A stretch of 64,000 bases of DNA, from the NCBI RefSeq assembly GCF_900111275.1, contig NZ_FOGR01000004.1:496001-560000 (forward strand). The letters are read 5' to 3'. Within the stretch, counting starts at the first letter, position 1, and each line of letters starts with the position of its first letter. Made by a program: the position numbers and the translations under genes. Of the stretch, positions 18,194 through 26,423 are shown one piece after another. The notes below the pieces were generated by a model. The model made no database searches. It worked only from the letters and a program-made list of their open reading frames with translations, and was not told where the DNA came from. This DNA is from Rhizobium sp. NFR03 (GTDB lineage Bacteria; Pseudomonadota; Alphaproteobacteria; Rhizobiales; Rhizobiaceae).

Positions 18194-19294
18194 TTACTTT
18201 GGCAGCGGGGTGGCGACACCCTTGACGTGCCAGTTCATGGCGATGATCTCCGGGTCGGACATCGCGACGCCCGCACCCACGCCCTCGCTGCCATCCGCCT
18301 TGGTGATCGGCCCGGTGAAAGGCGAGAAGCTGCCGGCGGCGATCTGGCCCTCGAGTTCCTTGATCTTCGTCATGGTGTCGGCCGGGATCGCGGGGTTCCA
18401 GTCCACCACCTCGACCACCTTCTCCGCCACGCCGAGAAACGCGTTCGCGCCCTTGAAGGAGCCGGCGAGGTGCGCGTCCACCGACGCCTTGAAGAAGGGC
18501 GACCAGTCGGTCGATACGCAGCCGAGATAGGTCTTCTCGGCATATTTCTTCATGGAGGAGTTGAGATTGAAGGAATAGACGCCGGCTTCCTCGCAGGCGG
18601 CGACGACGGATGGCGTGTCCTGCGCGTTGGAGAAGATCACATCGCACTTCTGGGCAATCAGCGCCTTGGCGGCTTCCTGCTCCTTGGCGGGATCGAACCA
18701 GGAATTGACCCAGACGACCGAGACCTCGATATCCGGTTTCACGGCCTGCGCGCCGAGCGTGAAGGCGTTGATCGAGGTGATGAGCTCGGGAATGGCGAAG
18801 GCCGAGACCGAGCCGAGCTTGCCCGTCTTGGAAAGGGCTGCCGCCGCCATGCCGAGCAGATAGGTGCCCTGGAAATATTTGGCGGCAAAGGGCGAGAAGT
18901 TCGGCGCGACCTGAAAGCCGGATGCATGCAGCACGGTCACATCGGGGTTGCGGCGGGCGATCTGGAGCGCTCCGTTCTGGTAACCGAATGAACCGGCGAT
19001 CAGCACCTTGTTTCCGTCCGCAACCGTCTTGTTCATGATGCGGTCGGCATCCGGCCCCTCGGCGATGTTTTCGAGAATGGTGACCTTGACCTTGTCGCCA
19101 TAGGCAGCCTTGATCGGCTCCAGACCGGCGGCGAGCGCATGGCCCCAGCCGACATCGCCGACCGGCGAGGGGATGACGAGGGCGATGCCCAGCGGCTCGT
19201 CGGCGGCAAAGGCAAGGCGGCTGCCAATAGCACTGGCAAGGCCGGTGGCTGCGGCCGCCTGCATCAGATGTCGGCGTGTCAGGTTGGTGTTCAC
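18194..19294 (-). CDS. BMP-family purine/nucleoside-binding protein
   Basis: Exported binding protein of 366 residues. The N-terminus TRRHLMQAAAATGLASAIG is a twin-arginine-like signal with cleavage expected after AFA near residue 30. BMP family features include ALVIPSPVGDVGWGHAL, ENIAEGPDADRIM and ADGNKVLIAGSFGYQNG. Rhizobial relatives are often annotated as purine-binding. Neighbouring deaminase and split-oxygenase genes agree with a purine-like ligand. Confidence 0.9.
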   Translation of the reverse strand: MNTNLTRRHLMQAAAATGLASAIGSRLAFAADEPLGIALVIPSPVGDVGWGHALAAGLEPIKAAYGDKVKVTILENIAEGPDADRIMNKTVADGNKVLIAGSFGYQNGALQIARRNPDVTVLHASGFQVAPNFSPFAAKYFQGTYLLGMAAAALSKTGKLGSVSAFAIPELITSINAFTLGAQAVKPDIEVSVVWVNSWFDPAKEQEAAKALIAQKCDVIFSNAQDTPSVVAACEEAGVYSFNLNSSMKKYAEKTYLGCVSTDWSPFFKASVDAHLAGSFKGANAFLGVAEKVVEVVDWNPAIPADTMTKIKELEGQIAAGSFSPFTGPITKADGSEGVGAGVAMSDPEIIAMNWHVKGVATPLPK

Positions 19295-19317
19295 TGTGGC
19301 GTTCCCTTTGTTATCGT

Positions 19318-20697
19318 TCAGAAATTGACGGTCGCGAGTGCGGCCTCGGCGTCGGCTGCAAGTTTAGCCTCGTCGAGACCCGGAAATTCGCCGTTCGCCC
19401 ACACGATCCGGCCGTTGATCATGGTCATGTCCGTCGCCATGCCGATGCCGACGCGGGGAATGAGGCTCAGCGGATCGTGCCGCGTGCCGACATAATCCAT
19501 GCGGCGGGTGTCGATGGCAAAGAGGTCGGCGGCCATTCCGGGCGCAAGGCGGCCGATATCGCTGCGCCCCAGCAGGCTCGCGCCGCCGCTGGTGCCGTAG
19601 CGCAGGAATTCGACCGGCGGTGGCACCGGATGGGCGCGGGTCGAGGCGGCGAGGCATTGCAGCATGTAGGCCGAGTGCAGGCTGTGCATCAGGTTGGAAT
19701 TGTCGTTGGAGGCCGCACCGTCGCAGCCGAGCCCGATGCGCACACCGAAGGCCGCCATGGCGGGGATGTCGGTGACCTCGGCGCCGACGAGATAGACGGG
19801 CTCCGGGCAATGGGAGACGCCGGTGCCGCTTGCCGCCATTCGCCGCAGCTCGTCATGGGTCAGTTCCCAGCAATGGGCATAGAAGGTATCGGGCCCGGCA
19901 AAGCCGATCTCTTCGAGATAATCGACGGTGCGCAGCCCGTGGCGCGCCTGAATGACCGGGCTTTCGCCTTCGCCGACATGGGTGTGGAGCATCACGCCGC
20001 GATCGCGGGCGAGCGCCACGGATTCCACGAAAGTCTCGCGGTAGGCGTTGACGGGCTGGCAGGGCGCGACGACGACCTGGCGCATGCTGAACGGGCGGGC
20101 GTCGTGATAGCTGTCGATCAGCCGGGCGCAGTCATTGATGAATTCGTCCGTCGTCTCCAGCATCTCGTCGGGGATCGTGGACCCTTCCGATTTGGGCAGC
20201 GTATTGCCGCCGCGACCGGCGTGAAACCGCATGCCGAGGAGATCGGCTGCCTCGAACTGGCGGTCGATCAGCCGCTTTCCGGCGTGGCGGGGAAAATTAT
20301 ACTGGTGATCGAAGGCCGTGGTGCAGCCATGCTTGATCAGCTCGGCCATGGCGGTGAGCGAGGAATGGTAGAAGCAGGCTTCGTTCAGCTGCGAAAAGAC
20401 CGGGTAGATGCGATCGAGCCATTCGATCACCGAGAGCTTCGTCCAGTCGAGATCGGCGCGGTTGCGCACGAAGCACTGGAAAAAATGGTGATGCGTGTTG
20501 ACGAGGCCGGGATAGACGAACCAGCCGGTGGCGTCCTGCACCGTCGTGCCCTCGGGCAGAGCTTCGCCTTCAAGGTTTTCGCCGATAGCGCGGATGGCAG
20601 GGCCTTCAGTCAGGAGATCGACATTGCGGCGCACGACCGGGCCGCTACCGTCGTCGGTGATGACGGCCGCGCAGTTCTTCAGCAGATATCCGCTCAT
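19318..20697 (-). CDS. Zn-dependent amidohydrolase, 8-oxoguanine/purine-deaminase type
   Basis: Amidohydrolase-superfamily enzyme of 459 residues that probably deaminates a purine or pterin ring. PGLVNTHHHFFQ (HHH at residues 69-71) is the metal-binding start. LHTHVGEGE, HCWELTHDE and IGLGCDGAASND supply the remaining ligands and the catalytic aspartate, as in the 8-oxoguanine deaminase/AtzB/TrzN group. The ATG at 20697 overlaps nothing essential; one at 20718 is in frame. It follows the GST-like gene with almost no spacing. The exact substrate (8-oxoguanine, methylguanine or related) is inferred from context. Confidence 0.85.
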   Translation of the reverse strand: MSGYLLKNCAAVITDDGSGPVVRRNVDLLTEGPAIRAIGENLEGEALPEGTTVQDATGWFVYPGLVNTHHHFFQCFVRNRADLDWTKLSVIEWLDRIYPVFSQLNEACFYHSSLTAMAELIKHGCTTAFDHQYNFPRHAGKRLIDRQFEAADLLGMRFHAGRGGNTLPKSEGSTIPDEMLETTDEFINDCARLIDSYHDARPFSMRQVVVAPCQPVNAYRETFVESVALARDRGVMLHTHVGEGESPVIQARHGLRTVDYLEEIGFAGPDTFYAHCWELTHDELRRMAASGTGVSHCPEPVYLVGAEVTDIPAMAAFGVRIGLGCDGAASNDNSNLMHSLHSAYMLQCLAASTRAHPVPPPVEFLRYGTSGGASLLGRSDIGRLAPGMAADLFAIDTRRMDYVGTRHDPLSLIPRVGIGMATDMTMINGRIVWANGEFPGLDEAKLAADAEAALATVNF

Positions 20698-20698
20698 G

Positions 20699-21358
20699 TC
20701 ATGCCTCGTCCTGTTCAAGATGCGGTTCGGGCTTCAGCTCGTGCAGGCGGTGGATACCGGGCATCTCGATGAAGCCCTTGAGCGAGCGGATCGCGCGCGA
20801 CCAGAGGCGGATGGCGGGGTAGGGATCGAGCGATACGCCGCCATCCGGCGCGAGCGCCACATAAGGGAAGCAGGCGATATCGGCGATGGTCGGGCGATCG
20901 GTCACGAGGAAGGCCTGTCCGGCGAGCCGCTGCTCGACAAGGCCGGCTTCAAGCTCGCGAAGGCTGGCAACGCCTCCGGCTTGCAAGGCGGCGATGTCGC
21001 CCGGCCGGAGCAGCATTTCGTGCAGCCGCGCGCCCCCGAGGGTCGCCGTCAGCCGGCTGGAAAAGGCAAGCCATTGCTGCTCGCGCGCCGTCTCCATGGC
21101 TGAGGCGCGGCCGAGCCATTCGGGTGCTGAAAGGCTCGCGATGTAGGCGAGCATGGCCGAGGATTCGGTGAGAACAAGGTCGCCGTCCTCAAGGATCGGG
21201 ATGGAGCCTGCCGGGTTGAGCGAGAGAAGGTCCGGGCCGCGATGTTCCAGGCCGGGATGGAAATCGACGGCGCGCAGATCGAGCTTGATGCCGGCAAGGG
21301 CCGCCATCAGGCGGACTTTGTAGCAGCTGGGCGAAAGGATGTAGTCGTAGAGCTTCAT
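20699..21358 (-). CDS. Glutathione S-transferase-like protein (NdmE-like by context)
   Basis: Protein of 219 residues with an N-terminal thioredoxin-like domain (MKLYDYILSPSCYKVRLMAA, then NPAGSIPILEDGDLVLTESSAMLAYI) and an all-helical C-terminal domain (RPTIADIACFPYVALAPDGG). It is sandwiched between a Rieske-less oxygenase subunit (one-base overlap) and a purine-type deaminase. In caffeine-degrading pseudomonads the GST-like NdmE holds the NdmC/NdmD complex together for N7-demethylation without needing glutathione turnover. A similar structural role is plausible here but unproven. Confidence 0.85.
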   Translation of the reverse strand: MKLYDYILSPSCYKVRLMAALAGIKLDLRAVDFHPGLEHRGPDLLSLNPAGSIPILEDGDLVLTESSAMLAYIASLSAPEWLGRASAMETAREQQWLAFSSRLTATLGGARLHEMLLRPGDIAALQAGGVASLRELEAGLVEQRLAGQAFLVTDRPTIADIACFPYVALAPDGGVSLDPYPAIRLWSRAIRSLKGFIEMPGIHRLHELKPEPHLEQDEA

Positions 21359-22263
21359 TATCGCGCCACCAGCTGTGCGCCATAGGTGTAATCGTGCCGC
21401 TTCAGCCAGCGCCGGTAGGCAATCGAGGTGAGGTCGGCACGGGTCGGAATTTCCATGCCGGGATCGAGCGGCAGGAGCCGGGGGATCTGGTTTTCAAGGA
21501 TCGAGCGATCCTGAAGGAAGATCATCTGCTGGAAATGAATGAGGTCCGTCATCGACGTCTCGTCATCGAAGAGGGCCATCCAAGGCCAGACGTCGCAGAG
21601 ATCCTCAGCCAGCGGCTGCACGAAGAGCGTGATCACATCCCACTCGCTCGGGCGGGGCGGGCAGGTCTTGTAGAGCACCGAGCAGGTCGGGGCGGGGACG
21701 CGGTACATATATTCCGTGGTGATGCCGCCGCTGGCCGACTTCGAGGCCTGCGGCTGGTAGAACTTCACCTGCGTCGCCCAGACTTCATCCACGTCGGCGC
21801 GGATTTCGGCCGTATAGTTCTGCACCTCCGTATGGGGTTCGGCACCCAGCACATCGGTATGTACGAAGGGGAAATGGGCGATGTCGAGAAAGTTCTCGAC
21901 GGCCCGCAGCGGCGAGCAGCGCACGCGCACGACACCGACATCCACGAAGCGACGGCCGGGCTGATCGGCTTCCGGGATCGAAAAGATATCCTTCGTGGGC
22001 GTGCCCAGCGACGACCAGACATGCCCGTAACGCACCTTGACAGGGAGGATGCGACCGTTGCCGCCGGTAACGAGGGGATTGCCCGCATCGTCGCCGGACA
22101 CCACGATCGGCTCGCCCATGAGGGCTGTGTGCCGGCCTGACCTGTCGAGCTGGCTGACGAGGCCGACGGGATACCATTCGTCGATCATGGCTTGATGGGG
22201 TGGGGCCTGATGGGGTGGGGCCTGATGAGGCATCGCCTGTTGCAGCGTTGTCTGGGCGGTCAT
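21358..22263 (-). CDS. Rieske-less oxygenase catalytic subunit (NdmC-like)
   Basis: A 301-residue protein carrying only the catalytic half of a Rieske non-heme iron oxygenase. The mononuclear iron site is visible: NFLDIAHFPFVH supplies D127, H130 and H135, and D252 in FLQDRSILENQ fits the third ligand. No CxH...CxxH Rieske motif exists anywhere in it, yet the first ~100 residues retain a Rieske-like beta scaffold (EWYPVGLVSQLDRS to YGHVWSSLG). The C-terminus SIAYRRWLKRH is like N-demethylases of the NdmA/C type. The extreme N-terminus is a HQAPP repeat from a 15-bp DNA duplication. The start overlaps the stop of the separate Rieske gene (ATGA). Confidence 0.82.
   Translation of the reverse strand: MTAQTTLQQAMPHQAPPHQAPPHQAMIDEWYPVGLVSQLDRSGRHTALMGEPIVVSGDDAGNPLVTGGNGRILPVKVRYGHVWSSLGTPTKDIFSIPEADQPGRRFVDVGVVRVRCSPLRAVENFLDIAHFPFVHTDVLGAEPHTEVQNYTAEIRADVDEVWATQVKFYQPQASKSASGGITTEYMYRVPAPTCSVLYKTCPPRPSEWDVITLFVQPLAEDLCDVWPWMALFDDETSMTDLIHFQQMIFLQDRSILENQIPRLLPLDPGMEIPTRADLTSIAYRRWLKRHDYTYGAQLVAR
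22193..22222. repeat. Tandem 15-bp duplication in the NdmC-like gene
   Basis: TGATGGGGTGGGGCC occurs twice, perfectly, at 22193-22207 and 22208-22222. A degraded third copy starts at 22223. In frame it encodes repeated HQAPP units at the N-terminus of the oxygenase subunit. Confidence 0.9.
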
Positions 22264-22913
22264 TGCACGCCTCCTTTATGGCTGGCACTCTCCGCCATCC
22301 GCCGCAGCCTTTCGACGCTGCGCGATGCTGCAATCCGTGCAGCCGCATCGCTTCCGCTCCTCACGAGCACATGGATCAGGGTCCGGCCCTCCGGCTGATC
22401 GGCGAGCAGCAGACAGAGGTCCTGTCCGGCGATGTTCGTCACGAGGCGACCGTCCTCATCCGCCTGCGCGCCGGCGGCTAACGCAAGGGCGGCGCGGTCC
22501 GCGTCTGCGGTGAGCGAGCGCAACGGGGTGAAGCCGTCGAGATCAGGCGGGTCTCCCGCCGGTATACCGGAGGCAACCCAGACGATACCGCCGGTATCCC
22601 GAACGTCATGGGTCACCACGCGGATGGCGTCGGGTGGCGTCAGGCCGGGATGGGCGGGGATGCGCAGACAGTTTCCGGCCCTGCCATAGCTCCATCCGTG
22701 ATAGATGCAGGACAGCACCTCGCCACGAACGAAGCCGTGCGAGAGGCTCATGCCACGATGGGGACAGCGATCTGCGGAGGCTGCGATATGCCCGGTCTGG
22801 CTGCGCCAGAGGGCAATGGTACCGGCTGCCATGCGCGCCGGAATGACGGTTCCCGCCGGCAGGTCGGCAGAAAGGGCGACTGGCGTCCAGAAGCCCGTCG
22901 TATCGGAGCGCAT
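22260..22913 (-). CDS. Stand-alone Rieske [2Fe-2S] protein
   Basis: A 217-residue protein whose first ~115 residues form a Rieske domain: C50-P-H52 and C69-I-Y-H72, with RCPHRGMSLSHG and SCIYHGWSYG, spaced as in oxygenase Rieske centres. The remaining ~100 residues lack the mononuclear iron motif and resemble no catalytic domain I recognise. Together with the overlapping downstream gene this makes a complete but split oxygenase alpha subunit. No reductase (FMN/2Fe-2S) gene is present nearby, so electrons must come from elsewhere. It is the first gene of the purine operon. Confidence 0.88.
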   Translation of the reverse strand: MRSDTTGFWTPVALSADLPAGTVIPARMAAGTIALWRSQTGHIAASADRCPHRGMSLSHGFVRGEVLSCIYHGWSYGRAGNCLRIPAHPGLTPPDAIRVVTHDVRDTGGIVWVASGIPAGDPPDLDGFTPLRSLTADADRAALALAAGAQADEDGRLVTNIAGQDLCLLLADQPEGRTLIHVLVRSGSDAAARIAASRSVERLRRMAESASHKGGVQ

Positions 22914-23026
22914 GTCTGAAATTCCCGAGCAGATTCATTGGTGTGACGAGCATGAAGCCGTTTGGTTCGGCCCGGTCATGTGCTCGGCCGCTTAAGCTTG
23001 CATAGATAATCTGCAATGGCAATAAT

Positions 23027-23055
23027 GATTAAATAACAGGCAACAGATTTTTCAA
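23027..23055 (-). promoter_or_regulatory. Possible promoter of the split-oxygenase/purine operon
   Basis: In the AT-rich gap upstream of the Rieske gene, minus-strand TTGAAA (23050-23055) lies 17 bp from TTAATC (23027-23032). Position and spacing suit a sigma-70-type promoter, but the -10 is imperfect. Confidence 0.4.
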
Positions 23056-23077
23056 GCGTGCGTTCCCGCGGAGGAAT

Positions 23078-23347
23078 TTACGACGTCTGCACAGCAAGCG
23101 GTTCGCGGCCGATGGTTTCCACCCAGACATCGATCGGCCCCAGCAGGCAGCCGACCTCCATCATGTCGATCAGCTCTTCCGGTCCGTCCAGTTCAAGCTC
23201 GATCCGCTCGTCATCGGCATGGGAAACGGTCTGCGCGAGCCCCAGACGGTCGGCATGACGGCGGATCCAGGGCAGGAAGGAGGCAGCGCCGAGGTCGCCG
23301 AGGATCGTCATCCGCTGCCGCCTGTCGTTTCGATGTCCCTGCGTCAT
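23078..23347 (-). CDS. Acylphosphatase-like small protein
   Basis: An 89-residue protein aligning in outline with acylphosphatases: the helix LPWIRRHADRLGLAQTV, a central strand and the segment ELDGPEELIDMMEVGCLLGPIDVW. The catalytic phosphate-binding GxVQGVxFR motif is missing: the corresponding segment is DLGAASFLPW, with no arginine. It is therefore probably not an active acylphosphatase. ATG 23347 is preceded by a GGACGAG ribosome-binding site; a GTG at 23386 is also in frame and ATG 23311 is possible. Confidence 0.6.
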   Translation of the reverse strand: MTQGHRNDRRQRMTILGDLGAASFLPWIRRHADRLGLAQTVSHADDERIELELDGPEELIDMMEVGCLLGPIDVWVETIGREPLAVQTS

Positions 23348-23410
23348 AAAGATCTCGTCCGGTTCGGCATGAAGATGTTCGTCCACTGTGACGGATGCGG
23401 GCGCCGGGCG

Positions 23411-23797
23411 TCAAGCCGGCGGGCTCACCCGGTCCTCGTCGAATTGCTCGGTTCCCGGAAGGGCGGCCAACCACGTCTCGCGGCGCTTCGTCCAAAGCTC
23501 GTAGCTCGGCGCCAGCCCGCTCGGCGCATCCGTCAGGCTGCCAAGCTTGATCTCGGCTTCCTCGTCGTTCAGCGAAAACAGCCGCGATCCGCAGGCAGGG
23601 CAGAACCGGCGCTCGGCATAGTCCACCGTCTCTCCATGACCCTCGAAAGCGGATGCGGGCCAGATGCCGAAGAAGGCGAAGGCCGATCCGCTTTCCCTCC
23701 GGCAATCGGTGCAATGGCAGATGCCGACCCGCAGCGGCTCGCCTGCGACCCTGAAGCGGACATTGCCACACCGGCATGATCCTTCCCGCACTGTCAT
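23411..23797 (-). CDS. GFA/CENP-V-type zinc protein
   Basis: A 128-residue protein of the GFA (glutathione-dependent formaldehyde-activating-like) family. Zinc ligands are visible in SCRCGNVRF (C8, C10), ICHCTDCRR (C27, C29, C32) and FCPACGSRLF (C66, C69). Most family members have no established reaction; many are simply small zinc proteins linked to electrophile or thiol metabolism. It is a single gene facing the TrxR-like gene's 3' end. Confidence 0.88.
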   Translation of the reverse strand: MTVREGSCRCGNVRFRVAGEPLRVGICHCTDCRRESGSAFAFFGIWPASAFEGHGETVDYAERRFCPACGSRLFSLNDEEAEIKLGSLTDAPSGLAPSYELWTKRRETWLAALPGTEQFDEDRVSPPA

Positions 23798-23869
23798 GAT
23801 GTCCTCCCGTTGGCTATTCCTCTATCGCCGCCTAACTGTTCCGGCGAAACCATGTTCCGCGACCGTCTC

Positions 23870-25588
23870 TCAGGTGGAACCGTTGGCGAGGCCCGATGCC
23901 GGCCGGGCGGGTGGGTTCGCGCTCAGCGCCGCATGGATCTGGGAGACCACGGCCGCGCCTTCGCCGACCGCTGCGGCAACGCGTTTGGTGGAGCCGGCGC
24001 GCACGTCGCCGATGGCAAAGACGTTGGGCAGGCTGGTTTCGAGCGGCAAAGGGGTGCGGGTGACATTGCACTGCGCGTCGAAGGTCTGGCCCGTGACGAT
24101 GAAGCCTTTTGCGTCGACATGGACGCGGCCGCTGACCCAGCCTGTGTTCGGGTCCGCGCCGATGAAGAGGAACAGATGGTGAAGGGCGAGTTGCTGCGTG
24201 CTGCCGTCGCGCCGGTTGCGCAGGGTGGCGGAGGAGAGACCGGTGACGGGATCGCCGCCGACGGCATCCACCTCGCAGTTCATGTGAATCTGGACATTCG
24301 GCAGCGCCTTGATGCGGTCGATCAGATATTGCGACATGGTTTCCTCCAGCGCCCGCCGGACGACGAGATGCAGGGTCTGCACCTGCGGGGCCAGAAACAC
24401 GATGGCCTGACCTGCCGAATTGCCGCCGCCGACCAGAGCCACCTCTTCGCCGGCGCAGAGCTTGGCCTCGATGGGTGACGCCCAGTAGGATACGCCATTG
24501 CCTTCGAAGGTGGCGATACCGGCGACATCGGGCCGTCGATACCGCGCGCCGGAGGCGATGACCACGGTGCGCGCGTCCACGCTCATGCCGCCCGCAAGGT
24601 CGAGCTTCAACGGGCTCCGCGCATCAGCGGGCGAAACCAGACGATCGACCTCGACCGGAAGGACGATCTCCGCGCCGAATTTCAGCGCCTGATTATAGGC
24701 GCGACCGGCCAGAGCCTGGCCGGAAATGCCGGTGGGGAAGCCGAGATAATTCTCGATGCGCGATGACGCACCGGCCTGACCACCGACGGAGCGTTCGTCG
24801 ATGACGATGACATCGAGCCCTTCGGAGGCCGCATAGACGGCCGTGGCAAGCCCGGCGGGACCGGCGCCGACGACCGCGACATCATAGATCTTTCCCGCAA
24901 CGAGCTGCGGCGTCATGCCGAGGCAGGCTGCGGCCTCCGCATCGGTCGGATCCCGAAGCACCGTGCCATTCGGGCAGACCATCAGCGGAAGCTCGGAGGG
25001 GACGATGCCCAGCCGTTCGATGAGCGCCCGGCCTTCGCCTTCGATGGCGGCGTCGAGCACGACATAGGGAAAGGCGTTGCGGGCGAGAAAACCCTGAAGG
25101 CGCGCAAGGGCTGCGTGGCCGGCCGTGCCGATGAGAACGGAGCCGGCGCCGGCATCGATCAGGCCGACGCGGCGCAGGATGAAGGAGCGCATGATGATCT
25201 CGCCCACATCCGCCGAGCCGATGACCAGCGCCCGCAAATGTGCGGCGTCGAAGGCGACAGCCGTGCAGCCCGACGCCCCGGCCCGCGCACCGGCAAGCGT
25301 CGGGCGGCGGGAGAGCTGGTTTACCTCGCCGGACAGCTGACCGACCGTGTGCGTGGTGATCGGCGCCTCGTGCGGCAGGCCCCCGGCCTGAAGACCTTCA
25401 TGGCGAAAGACGTCCATCGACCCGTCGAGCACCAGCCAGGCAGGGGCCGCGTGATCGCCCACCTTGTAGATGAACGCGCCGGGTTCGAAATGCTGCGGCT
25501 CGCCCAGCGCGAAACGTCTGGCGATATCAACCTGATGCGGGCTGAGCACCGGAAACATCTGGTGCTGACGTGCGCTGAGATCTGCCAT
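23870..25588 (-). CDS. cNMP-binding domain/thioredoxin-reductase-like flavoprotein
   Basis: A 572-residue fusion. Residues ~15-140 look like a cyclic-nucleotide-binding beta-roll (FEPGAFIYKVGDHAAPAWLVL). An intermediate region of about 60 residues follows. From ~235 there is an FAD/NAD(P)H reductase fold with VVGAGPAGLATAVYAASEGL, GGQAGASSRIENYLGFP and LVGGGNSAGQAIVFLA, ending with ETSLPNVFAIGDVRAGS. The redox CxxC of true thioredoxin reductases is absent. The gene is followed upstream by a UBP zinc-finger gene and a FixJ-type two-component system, a cluster seen in other rhizobia. The ligand and electron acceptor are unknown. Confidence 0.88.
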   Translation of the reverse strand: MADLSARQHQMFPVLSPHQVDIARRFALGEPQHFEPGAFIYKVGDHAAPAWLVLDGSMDVFRHEGLQAGGLPHEAPITTHTVGQLSGEVNQLSRRPTLAGARAGASGCTAVAFDAAHLRALVIGSADVGEIIMRSFILRRVGLIDAGAGSVLIGTAGHAALARLQGFLARNAFPYVVLDAAIEGEGRALIERLGIVPSELPLMVCPNGTVLRDPTDAEAAACLGMTPQLVAGKIYDVAVVGAGPAGLATAVYAASEGLDVIVIDERSVGGQAGASSRIENYLGFPTGISGQALAGRAYNQALKFGAEIVLPVEVDRLVSPADARSPLKLDLAGGMSVDARTVVIASGARYRRPDVAGIATFEGNGVSYWASPIEAKLCAGEEVALVGGGNSAGQAIVFLAPQVQTLHLVVRRALEETMSQYLIDRIKALPNVQIHMNCEVDAVGGDPVTGLSSATLRNRRDGSTQQLALHHLFLFIGADPNTGWVSGRVHVDAKGFIVTGQTFDAQCNVTRTPLPLETSLPNVFAIGDVRAGSTKRVAAAVGEGAAVVSQIHAALSANPPARPASGLANGST

Positions 25589-25624
25589 GACGTGCCTCCC
25601 GGGCTGATGTGTGTTCGATGCGGC

Positions 25625-25930
25625 TTAATAGTAACGCGGGATCGGTCCGCGTTGCGGGGTCTGGTCCGGCAGCTCCACCATGGTCTCGTCAATGTAGCAC
25701 CAGCCCCAGCCTTCCGGCGGGTCATAGCCCTCGATGATCGGATGGCCGGTCGCGTGGAAATGCGCCGTGGCGTGCCTCCCGGGCGACTGGTCGCAGCAGC
25801 CGACATGGCCGCATTCCCGGCAGAGCCGCAGGTGCAGCCAGACCTGTCCGGTCTTCAGGCACTCCTCGCAACCGAGCGTGCGCGGCTCGACTGTTTCGAT
25901 TGTGGACGTGTGGGTGCATTGGTAGGACAT
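25625..25930 (-). CDS. UBP-type zinc finger protein
   Basis: A 101-residue single-domain protein with the cysteine/histidine pattern of ubiquitin-protease-type zinc fingers: CEECLKTGQVWLHLRLCREC, GHVGCCDQSPGRHATAHFHATGHP. Such proteins are common next to the cNMP/TrxR-like flavoprotein. Bacterial function is unknown; ubiquitin binding is not implied. It lies 36 bp upstream of the flavoprotein gene. Confidence 0.88.
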   Translation of the reverse strand: MSYQCTHTSTIETVEPRTLGCEECLKTGQVWLHLRLCRECGHVGCCDQSPGRHATAHFHATGHPIIEGYDPPEGWGWCYIDETMVELPDQTPQRGPIPRYY

Positions 25931-25954
25931 CGTTCCGTTCCCTTGCTCTTTTTG

Positions 25955-26332
25955 TTATCCCGGATGTTTCAGCGCGTCTTCGAGACAGCGGACGAGCTGG
26001 TTGAAATCGACCGGCTTGCCGAGAAAGGCATAAGCGCCGCCATCCATGGCCGCTGCCCGCGTCCGCTCGTCGCGGTAGGAGGTCATGAAGATCATCGGCG
26101 GCTTGTCTGCCGGTGTCTCGTTGAGAGCCGCCTGAAGCTCGATGCCGCTCAGGCCGGGCATGGCGACATCCACGAGCATGCAGGCGATGGCGGCGCGATC
26201 GGCGTCGGCCAGAAAGGCTTCCGCGGACGAAAAGAGCCGGCTGCGATAGCCGCAGGACAGGACAAGATCGTCAAGGGCTTCGCGGATCGACGGATCGTCG
26301 TCGACGATGGCTATGACCGGTGTGATGGACAC
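25955..26332 (-). CDS. Single-domain response regulator
   Basis: A receiver domain without an output domain, 125 residues. The acidic cluster D11-D13, phosphoacceptor D55 (in VDVAMPG) and K106 are present, with a FixJ-like pattern MTSYRDER. The start is GTG at 26332. It probably acts as a phosphate sink or adaptor for the neighbouring histidine kinase. Confidence 0.9.
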   Translation of the reverse strand: MSITPVIAIVDDDPSIREALDDLVLSCGYRSRLFSSAEAFLADADRAAIACMLVDVAMPGLSGIELQAALNETPADKPPMIFMTSYRDERTRAAAMDGGAYAFLGKPVDFNQLVRCLEDALKHPG

Positions 26333-26423
26333 TGTGCTGACGCCTTGCGTGAGTTTCTCAGGGTCTTATGCGCTCTCCGACGCGCCCTTTGAACCATACA
26401 AGGGTCTAGGTTTCCGCCTTTTG

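Noticed and set aside
16769-18991. A very long (740-residue) plus-strand frame
   Set aside because: It is antisense to the nucleoside ATPase and BMP genes, which have complete motifs.
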